64,000 nt of DNA from Bordetella sp. H567. GTDB taxonomy: Bacteria > Pseudomonadota > Gammaproteobacteria > Burkholderiales > Burkholderiaceae_B. Position 1 is the stretch's first letter, and every line of letters begins with the position of its first letter. The notes under the pieces were generated by a model. It saw only the letters and a list, made by a program, of their open reading frames with translations, was not told where the DNA came from and searched no databases. The stretch lies in contig NZ_CP012334.1 in the NCBI RefSeq assembly GCF_001704295.1, positions 2,988,084 through 3,052,083 of the forward strand, in the 5' to 3' direction. The position numbers were made by a program, and so were the translations under genes. Positions 15,282-26,066 of this stretch are shown here, piece after piece.

Positions 15282-15330
15282 CTATAACCCGGTGGAAACC
15301 ATCACGGGCCCATCCGCCCGCGGGTTATAG
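15282..15330. promoter_or_regulatory. Inverted repeat in the lysR/oxidase divergent promoter
   Basis: CTATAACCCG at 15282-15291 and CGGGTTATAG at 15321-15330 are exact reverse complements separated by 29 bases, placing the half-sites about four helical turns apart. It is a good candidate for a LysR tetramer site; the left half is repeated upstream of the binding-protein gene at 12606. Confidence 0.6.
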
Positions 15331-15354
15331 CTTAACCGCCCCGGGAGAGACGGC

Positions 15355-16482
15355 ATGAATCGCGACCATGACTTCATCGTCGCCGGCGCGGGCATGGTGG
15401 GATCGGCCATCGCCATGGGCCTGGCCGGCGCGGGCAGGCGCGTCCTGATGCTGGACGGCGCCGACACCGACTATCGCGCCGCGAAGGCCAATTTCGGGCT
15501 GGTCTGGGTGCAGGGCAAGGGCTACGGCAATGTGCCCTATCAACGGCTGTCGCACGAAGCGGCGCGGCTGTGGCCGGATTTCGCGCGGGATCTCGAACGG
15601 GAAACAGGCATCGCGCTGCACTACGAAAACGGCGGCGGCCTGCATTTCTGCGTGGGCGCGGCGGAATTCGAGGACCGCGCCACACGCATGCGGCAATGGG
15701 ACGCCAACACGCCGGAACTGCCGGATAGCATCGAAATGCTGGACCGTGGCGCCCTGGTGCGCCGCTTTCCCATGCTGCGGCTGGGCGACGCGGTGTCCGG
15801 TGCCAGCTTCTGCGGCCGGGATGCCCACGTCAATCCGCTGCGGCTGCTTGCCGCCCTGCAGGCCGCGTTCCTGCGCCGCGGCGGCGTGCTGCTGAGCCGC
15901 CGCCCCGTGGAAAACATCGAGCCGCGGGCCGGCGGCGGCTTCGTGGTCCACGCCGGCGCCGATCGGTATGCGGCCGCGAACGTGGTGCTTGCGGCGGGAC
16001 TGGGCACGCGCGCACTGGGCGGCATGGTCGGGCTGGACGTGCCGCTGCGCCCGCAACGCGGCCAGATCCTGGTCACCGAGCGCCTGGCCCCGCTGCTGCC
16101 CGTGCCCGCCAGCGGCGTGCGGCAAACCGGCGAAGGCACGGTGATGATCGGCCTGACGCAGGAAGACGTCGGCTACGACCTGAACACCACCGCCGCCGCC
16201 GCCGCGCGCATGAGCCGCAAGGCGCTGCGCGTGCTGCCCGACCTTGCCGGCGCGCGCCTGGTGCGCCAGTGGTCGTGCCTACGCGTCATGACTCCCGACG
16301 GCCGCCCGGTGTACGCCGGGTCGGCCCAGTATCCCGGCGCGTGGACCGCGCTTTGTCATTCCGGCGTCACGCTGGCCTCCTTCCATGCCGGGCCCCTGGC
16401 CCGTGCGCTGGAGGGCGGCGCGCTGCCGGCCACTCTGGATGCTTTTCACCATGAGCGCTTCGATGTTTCGCAAGCTGCATGA
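15355..16482 (+). CDS. FAD-dependent oxidoreductase, DadA-like (beta subunit of opine/D-hydroxyproline dehydrogenase type)
   Basis: 375 residues. N-terminal dinucleotide-binding motif VAGAGMVGSAIAMGLAGAG (about 9-27) with the acidic end of strand two at MLDGAD; a DAO-type fold covers the rest. It would oxidise a C-N bond of an amino-acid derivative. Strong ribosome site (GGGAGAGA). It is the first gene of a nearly continuous operon: next come a small 2Fe-2S protein, an NAD/FAD protein with a Cys cluster and a second DadA-like protein. That set matches heteromeric dehydrogenases such as octopine/nopaline oxidase or D-hydroxyproline dehydrogenase. Confidence 0.82.
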   Translation: MNRDHDFIVAGAGMVGSAIAMGLAGAGRRVLMLDGADTDYRAAKANFGLVWVQGKGYGNVPYQRLSHEAARLWPDFARDLERETGIALHYENGGGLHFCVGAAEFEDRATRMRQWDANTPELPDSIEMLDRGALVRRFPMLRLGDAVSGASFCGRDAHVNPLRLLAALQAAFLRRGGVLLSRRPVENIEPRAGGGFVVHAGADRYAAANVVLAAGLGTRALGGMVGLDVPLRPQRGQILVTERLAPLLPVPASGVRQTGEGTVMIGLTQEDVGYDLNTTAAAAARMSRKALRVLPDLAGARLVRQWSCLRVMTPDGRPVYAGSAQYPGAWTALCHSGVTLASFHAGPLARALEGGALPATLDAFHHERFDVSQAA

Positions 16483-16759
16483 ACCCGGCGCGCACGCGCT
16501 GAAGGTATACATAGACGGCGACGCTGTCTGGGCGGAGCCCGGCGAGACCGTGGCCGCCGTGCTGCTGCGCCAGGAAACCCCCGCCACCCGCACCACGCCC
16601 GTGCAGGAAAGCCCGCGCGCGCCCTACTGCATGATGGGGGTGTGCTTCGACTGCCTGGCCATCGTCGATGGCGTGGCGTCGACACAGACCTGCCTGGTCA
16701 CGGTGCGCGACGGCATGCAGGTACAGCGCCAGTTCGGCAAGCGGAGCGTGCTGCCATGA
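16451..16759 (+). CDS. Small 2Fe-2S ferredoxin-like subunit (gamma subunit)
   Basis: 102 residues with Cys60, Cys65, Cys68 and Cys81 (C-x4-C-x2-C-x12-C; motif PYCMMGVCFDC), the plant-ferredoxin-like pattern of the small subunit of opine oxidases, HCN synthase and hydroxyproline dehydrogenases. It shuttles electrons between the two flavin subunits. The start overlaps the preceding gene by 32 bases; ATG 16463 is an alternative start. Its stop overlaps the next ATG (ATGA). Confidence 0.8.
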   Translation: MSASMFRKLHEPGAHALKVYIDGDAVWAEPGETVAAVLLRQETPATRTTPVQESPRAPYCMMGVCFDCLAIVDGVASTQTCLVTVRDGMQVQRQFGKRSVLP

Positions 16760-18156
16760 TCCGTGAATTCGACGCCGTCATCGTCGGCGCCGGCCCGGCC
16801 GGCATGAGCGCGGCCATCCGCCTGCGCGCGCACGGCATGAATGTGCTGGTGGTGGACGAACAGCCGGCCCCGGGCGGACAGATCTGGCGCGCCGTGGAAA
16901 CAGTGGCCGCCACGCCGGTGGGCGACCTGCTGGGCGACGAATACCGCGCGGGCGCCGCGTTGGCCGAGGCCTTCCGCCGCTGCGGCGCCGTCTACGAACC
17001 CGGCACGCAGGTCTGGCAGGTCGAGCCGGACTGGCATGTGTACATGACGCGCGCCGGCCGCGCGGAGGTCGTGCGCGCCGCCCAGGTGCTGCTGGCGACC
17101 GGCGCTCAGGAACGCCCCAATCCCTTTCCCGGGTGGACGCTGCCGGGCGTGCTGACCGTGGGCGCCGCGCAGATCCTGCTGAAGACCTCGCGCCAGGTGC
17201 CGGCGCAGCCGGTCTGGGTCGCGGGCAGCGGGCCGCTGGTGCTGCTGTACATGGCGCAGCTGCTGCGCGCGGGCGGACGCATCGCCGGTTGGCTGGACAC
17301 CTCGCCGGCGGACGGCTGGCGCCGCGCCCTGCCCTACCTGGTCGACGCGCTGCGGCGCGCCGGTGAAATCGGCAAGGGCCTGGGCTGGCTGCGCGAGCTG
17401 CGCCGGGCCGGCGTGCGGCGCATCCGCGGCGTGCGCGGCTTCCGGGCGCTGGGCGAAGGCCGGCTGCAGCAGATCGAATACACCACGCGGGACGGGCGCA
17501 CCCTACGCGCCGACGCGCACGTGCTGCTGGCGCACGAGGGCGTGGTGCCCTCCATCCACATGACGCGCGCGCTCGAATGCGAGCATGCCTGGAATGACGC
17601 CCAAGCCTGCCTGGCGCCCGTGCTGGACGCCTGGGGCCAGACCAGCCGCGCGGGCGTCTACGTGGCCGGCGATGGCGCCGGCATCGGCGGCGCGACCGCG
17701 GCCACCGCGCGCGGCGAGATCGCGGCGCTGGGCATGGTGCTGCACGCCGGCAGGATGGAACCGGCCAAGGCCGCGTCGACCGCCGAGCCGCTGCGCCGTG
17801 CGCTGGCCGACATGCTGCGCCTGCGCCCCATGCTGGACGCCATGTATCCGCCCCGCCCCGGCGTTTTCGCGCCATCGGACGACACCATCGTGTGCCGCTG
17901 CGAGGAACTGACCGCCGGCGATATCCGCAAGGCGGCGGACCTGGGCCAGCCCGGTCCCAACCAGATCAAGTCCTTCACCCGCGCCGGCATGGGTCCCTGC
18001 CAGGGCCGCCAATGCGGCTACACCATCGCGCACATCCTGGCGGAAAAGCAGCGGCGTCCCGTGGCCGAGGTGGGCTTCTACCGTATCCGGCCGCCGCTCA
18101 AACCCCTGACGCTGGGCGAACTGGCCAGCCTGGACACGGGAGAGGACGTCAAATGA
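16756..18156 (+). CDS. NAD(P)/FAD-dependent oxidoreductase with C-terminal 2Fe-2S domain (alpha subunit)
   Basis: 466 residues. FAD site VIVGAGPAGMSAAIRLRAHG near the N terminus, ATGAQERPNPFPGW in the middle (pyridine nucleotide-disulfide oxidoreductase type), and a second nucleotide motif at WVAGSGPL. A BFD-like Cys cluster, Cys380-x-Cys382 and Cys415-x4-Cys420, binds a further 2Fe-2S centre. This layout is that of the alpha subunit of HcnABC/opine-oxidase-type enzymes. It overlaps both neighbours by four bases, so translation is coupled and subunit stoichiometry presumably fixed. Confidence 0.83.
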   Translation: MIREFDAVIVGAGPAGMSAAIRLRAHGMNVLVVDEQPAPGGQIWRAVETVAATPVGDLLGDEYRAGAALAEAFRRCGAVYEPGTQVWQVEPDWHVYMTRAGRAEVVRAAQVLLATGAQERPNPFPGWTLPGVLTVGAAQILLKTSRQVPAQPVWVAGSGPLVLLYMAQLLRAGGRIAGWLDTSPADGWRRALPYLVDALRRAGEIGKGLGWLRELRRAGVRRIRGVRGFRALGEGRLQQIEYTTRDGRTLRADAHVLLAHEGVVPSIHMTRALECEHAWNDAQACLAPVLDAWGQTSRAGVYVAGDGAGIGGATAATARGEIAALGMVLHAGRMEPAKAASTAEPLRRALADMLRLRPMLDAMYPPRPGVFAPSDDTIVCRCEELTAGDIRKAADLGQPGPNQIKSFTRAGMGPCQGRQCGYTIAHILAEKQRRPVAEVGFYRIRPPLKPLTLGELASLDTGEDVK

Positions 18157-19388
18157 GCAACCGTGCCTACGATGCCATCGTCATCGGCGGCGGGCTGCAT
18201 GGCCTGTCGGCGGCGCTGCACCTTGCGCGCGGCGGCGCACGCGTGATCGTCGTGGAAAAACACTGGGTCGGCCGCCATGCGTCCGGCGCCACCGCGGCGG
18301 GCGTGCGCACGCTGAATCGCGACCTGGGCGAACTAGACCTGTCGCTGGAAGCCATGGACATGTGGCACGACATGGCCGCCCTGGTGGGCGACGACTGCGG
18401 CTTCCATGCGAACGGCCAGGTGTGCGTGGCGGAGACCCCCGCGGCGCTGGAGCGCCTGCAGGCGCGCGTCGACGGCCTGCGCGCGGCCGGCTACCGCCAT
18501 GAGGAGATCATCGGCCCGGACGAATTGCGCCGCATCCTGCCCGAGCTGAGCACGCATTGCGTGGGCGCCTCCATCGCGCGCCGCGACGGCGCGGCCGATC
18601 CGCATCGCGCGCTGCGCGCCTTCCGCGCCAGCGCCTTGCAGGCCGGCGTGGAACTGATCGAACATTGCGGCGTCACGGCCATCGAACGGCGAGGCGCGGA
18701 TTGGCAGGTCGTCGGCGACGGCGGCCGCGCGTGGACGGCGCCGGCCGTGGTCAATGCGGCGGGCGCGTGGTCGGCGCGCATCGCCGCGCTGGTCGGCGAC
18801 GAGATTCCCCTGGCAACGAAATCGTCGATGATGATGGTCAGCGAGCGGCTGCGCCCCTTCATCAAGCCGGTGGTGTCCATCATGGGGCGCTCGCTGTCGT
18901 TCAAGCAGTCGGACCAGGGCACGCTCGTTATCGGCGGCGGCCTGCAGGGGATACCCGACCTGGACAAGGAAACCTCCACGGCGCGCATGCGCATACTCGC
19001 CAAAGGCGCGAAGGCATCCACGGATCTGTTCCCCGCCGTGCGCGACATCCGCATCGTGCGCGTATGGGCAGGCCTGGAGGCCAAGACGGAAGACCTGCTG
19101 CCGGTGGTGTGCCCGTCGCCCCATGCACCGGGCATCTTTCATGCCTTCGGGTTTTCCGGGCACGGTTTCGAACTGGTGCCCGTGGTGGGCGCCGCCATGG
19201 CGGACCTGGTGCTGCGCGGGCAGACCGCGCGTGCCATCCAGAACCTGGACGCGCGCAGGCTGATGGCGGGCGCGCCCAAGGATGCCGGTACGCCGTGGGT
19301 GGTGGGCGCGCCGCGCGACGCGCCGCATACCGTGGAGCCATCCGTGCAAGGGACCGCGCAGCGCACGGTGCAAGGAACCCCATCATGA
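18153..19388 (+). CDS. FAD-dependent oxidoreductase, DadA-like (second beta-type subunit)
   Basis: 411 residues; IVIGGGLHGLSAALHLARGG (about 9-28) binds FAD and the rest is a DAO fold ending in GFSGHGFELVPVVG. GGGAGAGG precedes ATG 18153, which overlaps the previous stop. The last 30 or so residues are Pro/Thr/Gln-rich with a near-duplicated tract (VQGTAQRTVQGT). This is the second DadA-like protein of the operon; three-subunit enzymes of this type need only one, so the two may handle different substrates or stereoisomers. Confidence 0.8.
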   Translation: MSNRAYDAIVIGGGLHGLSAALHLARGGARVIVVEKHWVGRHASGATAAGVRTLNRDLGELDLSLEAMDMWHDMAALVGDDCGFHANGQVCVAETPAALERLQARVDGLRAAGYRHEEIIGPDELRRILPELSTHCVGASIARRDGAADPHRALRAFRASALQAGVELIEHCGVTAIERRGADWQVVGDGGRAWTAPAVVNAAGAWSARIAALVGDEIPLATKSSMMMVSERLRPFIKPVVSIMGRSLSFKQSDQGTLVIGGGLQGIPDLDKETSTARMRILAKGAKASTDLFPAVRDIRIVRVWAGLEAKTEDLLPVVCPSPHAPGIFHAFGFSGHGFELVPVVGAAMADLVLRGQTARAIQNLDARRLMAGAPKDAGTPWVVGAPRDAPHTVEPSVQGTAQRTVQGTPS

Positions 19389-20326
19389 CGCGCTACGCCG
19401 TCAAGCGCCTGCTGCTGGCGATCCCCACCCTGCTGGCGATGCTGACGGCGGTGTTCGTGCTGGTGCGGCTGGTGCCGGGCGATCCGGCGGCCGTCATGCT
19501 GGGCGACCAGGCCAGCGCCGCGGCGCTGGCGGCCTTGCGCGAACGGCTGGGCCTGGACCTGCCGGTGCAGGTGCAATACCTGAACTTCCTGCGGGATATG
19601 CTGTCCGGCAACTTCGGTGTATCGATGGCCAGCGGCCGCACCGTCCTGCAGGAAGTGGCGCTGGTGCTGCCCTGGACGCTGCAGCTGACGGCCGCCGCCA
19701 TCCTCATCGGCGTGCTGTTCGGCCTGCCGCTGGGCATGTGGGCAGCCCTGCGCCGCAACGCATGGCCGGATTACCTGGGCCGCGTGCTGTCGTTGACAGG
19801 CCTGTCCTTTCCCGCCTTCGTATCGGCCATCCTGATGCTGCTGGCCTTCTCCATCGAACTGCAATGGTTCCCGGTGATCGGCAGCACGGTGTCGGGCAAT
19901 TGGAACGCGCAGCTGCGCGCGCTGGTCCTGCCCGCCTTCAACCTGGGATTGATCATGACTGCCTACGTCATGCGCGTCACCCGCTCGTCCATGCTGGGCG
20001 TGATGGGCGAGGACTACGTGCGCACGGCACGCGCCAAGGGCGTGCGCCCGCTGCGGCTGGTGCTGCGCCACGGGCTGCGCAACGCCTTGATCCCCATCGT
20101 CACCGTCGTGGGGCTCTATTTCGGCACGCTCATCGGCAATTCGGTGCTGACCGAGATCGTCTTCAACCGGCCCGGCCTGGGCAAGCTGATCCTGGGCGCG
20201 CTGAACACGCGGGACTACACGCTGCTGCAGGGCCTGATGGTGGTCTTCGCCGCCTGCGTCATCCTCGTCAATCTGCTGACCGACCTGGTGTATGGATTGG
20301 TCGATCCCCGGGTGAAATACAAATGA
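19385..20326 (+). CDS. ABC transporter permease, DppB/OppB-like
   Basis: 313 residues, about six membrane segments. The N-terminal signature MTRYAVKRLLLAIPTLLAML and the binding-protein-dependent loop near the C terminus (EDYVRTARAKGVRPLRLVLRH) are typical for the first dipeptide/oligopeptide permease. The start overlaps the stop of the flavoprotein gene (ATGA), so transporter and oxidase are co-translated. It partners the protein at 12714-14273. Confidence 0.9.
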   Translation: MTRYAVKRLLLAIPTLLAMLTAVFVLVRLVPGDPAAVMLGDQASAAALAALRERLGLDLPVQVQYLNFLRDMLSGNFGVSMASGRTVLQEVALVLPWTLQLTAAAILIGVLFGLPLGMWAALRRNAWPDYLGRVLSLTGLSFPAFVSAILMLLAFSIELQWFPVIGSTVSGNWNAQLRALVLPAFNLGLIMTAYVMRVTRSSMLGVMGEDYVRTARAKGVRPLRLVLRHGLRNALIPIVTVVGLYFGTLIGNSVLTEIVFNRPGLGKLILGALNTRDYTLLQGLMVVFAACVILVNLLTDLVYGLVDPRVKYK

Positions 20327-21197
20327 GCGCCGTCACCGCCCCCGCTCCTGCCGCCGCCCGGCCCAATGCGCTGTGGCTCGCCCTGCGCCGCAACCGCCTG
20401 TCCTGGGTCGGCATCGGCCTGCTGCTGCTGATCGCGCTGGTGGCGCTGCTGGCGCCATGGCTCGCGCCGCACGATCCGCTGCAGCAGAACATCGCCTATC
20501 GCCTGGACCCGCCGTCCGCGGAATTCTGGCTGGGCACGGACAGCTACGGCCGCGACGTGCTGTCGCGCCTGATCTACGGGGCCCGCGTCTCGCTGCTGGT
20601 GGGCTTCGTCGCCATCCTGATCGCCATGAGCATCGGCGCGTCGCTGGGCATCCTGGCCGGCTACGTCGGCGGCCTGCTCGACCAGCTGATCATGGGGCTG
20701 GTCGACGTACTGCTGTCCTTTCCGACGCTGCTGCTGGGCCTGATGGTGGCGGCGATGCTGGGCGCCAGCCTGGAAAACCTCATCATCGCCATCGCCATCA
20801 CGGAAATCGCGCCCTTCGTTCGGGTCGCGCGCGCGCCCACCATCGCCTTGAAGCAGCGCGACTTCGTCGAGGCTGGCCGCGCCCTGGGCTACGGCCCGCT
20901 GCGGCTGATGGGCGTGCACATCCTGCCCAACATGATCTCCGACGTGGTGGTACTGGGTTCGCTGTGGATGGCATCGGCCATCCGCACCGAGGCCTCCCTG
21001 AGCTTTATCGGGCTGGGCGTGCCGCCGCCCGCCGCCACCTGGGGCGGCATGATCCGCGAGGGCTTCGAGAACATCCTGGACGCCTGGTGGCTGACCGTCT
21101 TTCCCAGCGTCGCGATCCTGCTGACGGTGCTGGCGCTGAACCTGCTGGGCGACGCGCTGCGCGACGCCATCGATCCCAAGCTGCGCTCGGAGCACGC

Positions 21198-21201
<4 letters not shown>
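20323..21201 (+). CDS. ABC transporter permease, DppC/OppC-like
   Basis: 292 residues. A cytoplasmic N terminus is followed by a first membrane segment (GIGLLLLIALVALLAPWLAP), the DppC-type periplasmic loop with FWLGTDSYGRDVLSRLIYGAR, and the EAA loop (EAGRALGYGPLRLMGVHILP). Its ATG overlaps the stop of the DppB-like gene. It completes the membrane channel of the importer. Confidence 0.9.
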
Positions 21202-22186
<985 letters not shown>

Positions 22187-22190
<4 letters not shown>

Positions 22191-23251
22191 ACGGCACGAA
22201 TGCGCCTGCGCCCAACGGCGCGGCTTCGGTTGAGCGAAACGGCGCGGCGTCGCCGTTGCAATCCGGCGCGGCGCCACTTCTGCAAGTGCGCGGCCTGGTC
22301 AAGCAATTCCCCAGCGGCGGCGGCTGGCTGGGCGGCCGCAAGCAGATCGTCCATGCGGTCAACGGCGTGTCCTTCGACGTCGGACGCGGCCAATCGCTGG
22401 GACTCGTCGGCGAGTCCGGCTGCGGCAAATCCACCGTGGCGCGCATGCTGCTGCGCCTGATCGAACCGGACGCGGGCAACATCCGCTTCGAAGGCCAGGA
22501 TCTGGCCGCCGCCGGCGCCGCGGAACTGCGCGCGCTGCGCCGGCGCATGCAAATCGTCTTCCAGGATCCCTACGCATCGCTGAACCCCCGCCTGACCGTG
22601 CGGCAGGCGCTGTCCGAACCGCTGCGCGTGCATCGCCTGGGTGATGCCGCCAAGATCGACGCCAAGGTATCGCGCACCCTCCAGGAAGTCGGACTGCCGC
22701 TGTCCGCGCTGGACCGCTATCCGCACGAGTTTTCCGGCGGACAGCGCCAGCGCATCGGCATCGCGCGCGCCCTGGTGCTGGATCCGCAATTGATCGTCGC
22801 CGACGAACCGGTATCCGCGCTGGATGTGTCGGTGCAGGCGCAGATCCTGCAGCTGCTGGAACGCCTGAAGCGCGAACGCGGCCTGTCTTTCGTGTTCGTC
22901 TCGCACGACCTCGGGGTGGTCCGGCATTTCTGCGATACGGTGTGCGTGATGTACCTGGGCCGCGTCATCGAACAGGGTCCGACGCGCCAGGTGCTTGATG
23001 CGCCCCAGCACCCCTACAGCCGGGTGCTGCGCGATTCATCGCCCGTGCCCGATCCGCGCGCCCGCATCACGCTGGCAAGGATCAGCGGCGAAATTCCCGC
23101 CCCCACCAATCTGCCGTCCGGATGCACTTTCCATCCGCGCTGCGTTTACGCACGCCCGGATTGCGCCACGCGGATACCGGAGCTGACTCACCGCGCGGGC
23201 GCCATGGACCGGGCTGTCGCCTGTTTCTATCCGCTGGTCTCGCCGGAATGA
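22187..23251 (+). CDS. ABC transporter ATPase, DppF/OppF-like
   Basis: 354 residues. Walker A GESGCGKST (75-83), signature FSGGQRQRIGIARAL, Walker B LIVADEP, switch histidine in VSHDLG, and a C-terminal oligopeptide domain with cysteines (SGCTFHPRCVYARPDC). The first 30 residues are a low-complexity Asn/Ala/Gly linker absent from typical DppF. It is the last gene of the operon; the stop lies 11 bases from the end of the convergent IclR gene. Confidence 0.9.
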
Positions 23252-23262
23252 AGCGCTAAGAC

Positions 23263-23910
23263 TCACACCTCGCCCAAGCGCATCAAGCGCCGGATCTGCT
23301 CGCGCTCCGTGCGCAAGCCGGCGACCAGTTCGGTCTCTATCCGCGCCATCGGATACTCATCGTCGTTCACCGACAAGCCCAGCGAAAGACTGCGCGACGG
23401 CCCCTTGAACAGGGGAATACCCACCGTCGTGACCTTCCGGTCCGGATACCGCGCGATGGCCCATTCGTCCTCCGGCAGATCCAGCGCCGAATACAAGGCG
23501 CTGCCGCGCGGCAGCGAACTGCCCACGCGCAGGTTGACCACCACGATCTTGCGCCGTTCCTGATCGGAACTGGCGCGGGCGATGATGATGACCTCGTCCC
23601 GGCTTTTTTCGCCGATATTCACCGTGCCGTTGCACCGGCTGGCCAACTCCTGCAGCGACGATTGGATGAATTCGTTCACCCCCGTATTGGCCAGCGCCGC
23701 GAAGCCGATCTCCAGCAACTGGGGCGTCAACGACCACAGCGTGCCTTCCTTGCGCACGTAGCCTTCCCCCTGCAGCGTATTCAACAGCCGCAGCACCGTG
23801 GAGTGCGGCAGATCCACCGCCTTGGACAGGGCAGTTAGGGATTGCCCGGGGCCGCTGCGAAAACCGCGCAGGATCGCTAGACACCTCTGGACCGACCGAT
23901 TATCATTCAT
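23263..23910 (-). CDS. IclR family transcriptional regulator
   Basis: 215 residues from ATG 23910 (MNDNRSVQRCLAIL). An in-frame ATG at 23931 would add seven residues, and neither has a clear ribosome site. The N-terminal winged helix (SLTALSKAVDLPHSTVLRLLNTLQGEGYV) precedes an IclR effector domain (NGTVNIGEKSRDEVIIIARA). It is somewhat shorter than the usual 250 residues. Divergent from hyuA; an inverted repeat at 23933-23947 is its likely site, so it probably controls the hydantoinase-type operon. Confidence 0.83.
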   Translation of the reverse strand: MNDNRSVQRCLAILRGFRSGPGQSLTALSKAVDLPHSTVLRLLNTLQGEGYVRKEGTLWSLTPQLLEIGFAALANTGVNEFIQSSLQELASRCNGTVNIGEKSRDEVIIIARASSDQERRKIVVVNLRVGSSLPRGSALYSALDLPEDEWAIARYPDRKVTTVGIPLFKGPSRSLSLGLSVNDDEYPMARIETELVAGLRTEREQIRRLMRLGEV

Positions 23911-23932
23911 TTGACCACTACATGAAATCATT

Positions 23933-23947
23933 GTTCATCTAGTGAAC
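23933..23947. promoter_or_regulatory. Inverted repeat between iclR and hyuA
   Basis: GTTCA-TCTAG-TGAAC, with 5-base arms, sits directly upstream of the IclR gene and 68 bases before hyuA. A second, looser dyad TTCAT-N11-ATGAA covers 23906-23926. Candidate autoregulatory site of the IclR protein. Confidence 0.4.
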
Positions 23948-24014
23948 ATTCTAGCCGGCTTCCCGCCCACCGCGCAAGCCGGCCAGGTGTTCCGCAACGC
24001 AGGCCGGGGGCAGC

Positions 24015-26066
24015 ATGGGCTACAGGGTAGGCGTCGATATCGGCGGCTCTTTCACGGACTTCGCCGTCTTCGATGAAGACAGCGGGGAAATCAAAAGTCT
24101 CAAGGTCTTCTCCCGCCCGGACCAGCCCGGCGAGGAAGTCATCGCCGGGATACGCATGCTGGGCGAACGCTATGGCATCCAGCCGGACCAGATCAGCTAT
24201 TTCACGCACGGCACCACGGTGGGCATCAACACCGTCATCCAGCGCAAGGGCCTGAAGCTGGCCTTGTTCGCCACCGAGAATTTCTGCGATGTGCTGGAAT
24301 TGGCGCGCCTGAAAACGCCCGACATGTACCACCTGCTGTCGCGACGGCCGGAACCGCTGATCAAGCGCAGCATGGTCTTCGGCATCGCCGAGCGCATGGC
24401 GCCGGATGGTTCGGTGCGCACGCCGCTGGACGAGCAAAGCGTGGGGCGCGCCGTGCAGGCGGCCCGCGATGCCGGCGCCGAAGGCATCGTGATATCGCTG
24501 CTGCATGCCTACCGCAATCCCGCGCACGAGCTGCGCGTGAAGGAAATCGTCGGCGCCTTAGCCCCGGACCTGCCGGTGTCGTGCTCCAGCGAGACCTGGC
24601 CCATCATCCGCGAGTATGAACGCACCATCACCGCCGTCATCGGCGGCTATGTGCAGCCGCGCGTCGCCCACTACCTCGGTTCCTTGCAGAGCGCCTTGAA
24701 GGACGCCGGCGTGCGGCCCGAGCCACGCCTGACCAAATCCAACGGCGGCGTCATGACCGCCGAACAAGGCAAGCGCGACTGCGTGCAGATGATCCTGTCC
24801 GGCACGGCGGCGGGCGTGATCGGCGCCAGCCACGTCGCCGCCACCGCGGGCATCCCGCGCTGCCTGAGCCTGGACATCGGCGGCACCAGCGCGGACATCG
24901 CCGTCATCATGGACGGCAAGCCACAGTACGGCGTCGGCGAGCTGATCGGCGATTTCCAGATCCATATTCCTTCGGTGTCGGTATCGTCGGTCGGTGAAGG
25001 CGGGGGCTCCATTGCCTGGGTCGACCCGCTAGGCGTGCTCAAGGTCGGTCCGGAAAGCGCCGGCTCGCGGCCCGGTCCGGCCTGCTACCGGCGCGGCGGC
25101 ACGCGCGCCACCATTACCGATGCCTTCGTCTGCTGCGGCCTGGTGGGCCATTCCGACCTGGGCTACCAGGCGGTGGAAGTGGACGCCGAAGCCTCGCGCA
25201 AGGCAGTCGGCGAACTGGCCGCTCAGCTGGGCCGCGGCATCGAGGAAACCGCGGAAGCCATCATCCAGATCGCCGTGTCGGGCATGTATACGGAAGTCAG
25301 CGGCCTGGTGTCGCGCTATGGCATCGATCCGCGCGAGTATGCGGTGCTGGCCTTCGGCGGCGCCGGCCCCATGCTGGGCTGCTTCCTGGCGCGGGAAATC
25401 AAGGTCCAGGAAATCGTCGTGCCGCCTTCGCCCGGCACGCTCAGCGCGCTAGGCGGGTTGATCGCCGACTTGAAAAGCGACTTCCTGAAGACGGTCTACA
25501 CCGACCTGACGCCCGCCAACCTGGACATCGTGCGCCAGGAATTCGCGGCGCTGCGCGAACGCGCGGACCAATGGCTGCGGGAGGAACAAGGACACATCGA
25601 CGATGCCGAGTACGTGTATTCCGCGGAAATGCGCTACCGCGGGCAATCCTATGAAATCGACACCGTGCTGGACCCGGCGCAGGTGGCGTCGGGCGACGTG
25701 CGCGCGGTGGGCCAGGCCTTCCACGACATGCACCGCCGCCTGTATGGCCACGCCGACGAACGCGCGCCCGTACAGATCGTCAGTCTGCGCGTGGTGATTT
25801 CCGGCAACAACGACAAGCCCGGCTTTCCCCGCCACGAGCCGCGCCCCGGCACACCGGTGCCGGAGCGCGCCGTGCGCGTGTGGCTGGACGGCGGTTTCCG
25901 CGACGTGGACCTGTACAGCCGCAACGCGCTGAGCGCGGGCCAGCGCTTCAGCGGCCCGGCCATCGTCACCCAGGACGACTGCACCACCGTGATACCCGCC
26001 GACCATGTCTGCCGTGTCGACGACTACGCCAATCTGCGCATCACTTTCGAAGGAGCCGCGTCGTGA
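24015..26066 (+). CDS. hyuA: Hydantoinase/oxoprolinase family protein, subunit A
   Basis: 683 residues, full length for the ATP-dependent N-methylhydantoinase/5-oxoprolinase A family. N-terminal phosphate-binding segment GYRVGVDIGGSFTDFAVFD, glycine-rich FTHGTTVGINTVIQRKG, and the central second nucleotide loop LSLDIGGTSADIAVI. It hydrolyses a cyclic amide with ATP as part of a complex with the B subunit, whose GTG start overlaps this stop. The cluster with a DadA-like oxidase and a Bug receptor points to breakdown of a lactam, hydantoin or oxoproline-like compound. It could instead be an acetone-carboxylase-type relative, which is less likely. Confidence 0.87.
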   Translation: MGYRVGVDIGGSFTDFAVFDEDSGEIKSLKVFSRPDQPGEEVIAGIRMLGERYGIQPDQISYFTHGTTVGINTVIQRKGLKLALFATENFCDVLELARLKTPDMYHLLSRRPEPLIKRSMVFGIAERMAPDGSVRTPLDEQSVGRAVQAARDAGAEGIVISLLHAYRNPAHELRVKEIVGALAPDLPVSCSSETWPIIREYERTITAVIGGYVQPRVAHYLGSLQSALKDAGVRPEPRLTKSNGGVMTAEQGKRDCVQMILSGTAAGVIGASHVAATAGIPRCLSLDIGGTSADIAVIMDGKPQYGVGELIGDFQIHIPSVSVSSVGEGGGSIAWVDPLGVLKVGPESAGSRPGPACYRRGGTRATITDAFVCCGLVGHSDLGYQAVEVDAEASRKAVGELAAQLGRGIEETAEAIIQIAVSGMYTEVSGLVSRYGIDPREYAVLAFGGAGPMLGCFLAREIKVQEIVVPPSPGTLSALGGLIADLKSDFLKTVYTDLTPANLDIVRQEFAALRERADQWLREEQGHIDDAEYVYSAEMRYRGQSYEIDTVLDPAQVASGDVRAVGQAFHDMHRRLYGHADERAPVQIVSLRVVISGNNDKPGFPRHEPRPGTPVPERAVRVWLDGGFRDVDLYSRNALSAGQRFSGPAIVTQDDCTTVIPADHVCRVDDYANLRITFEGAAS

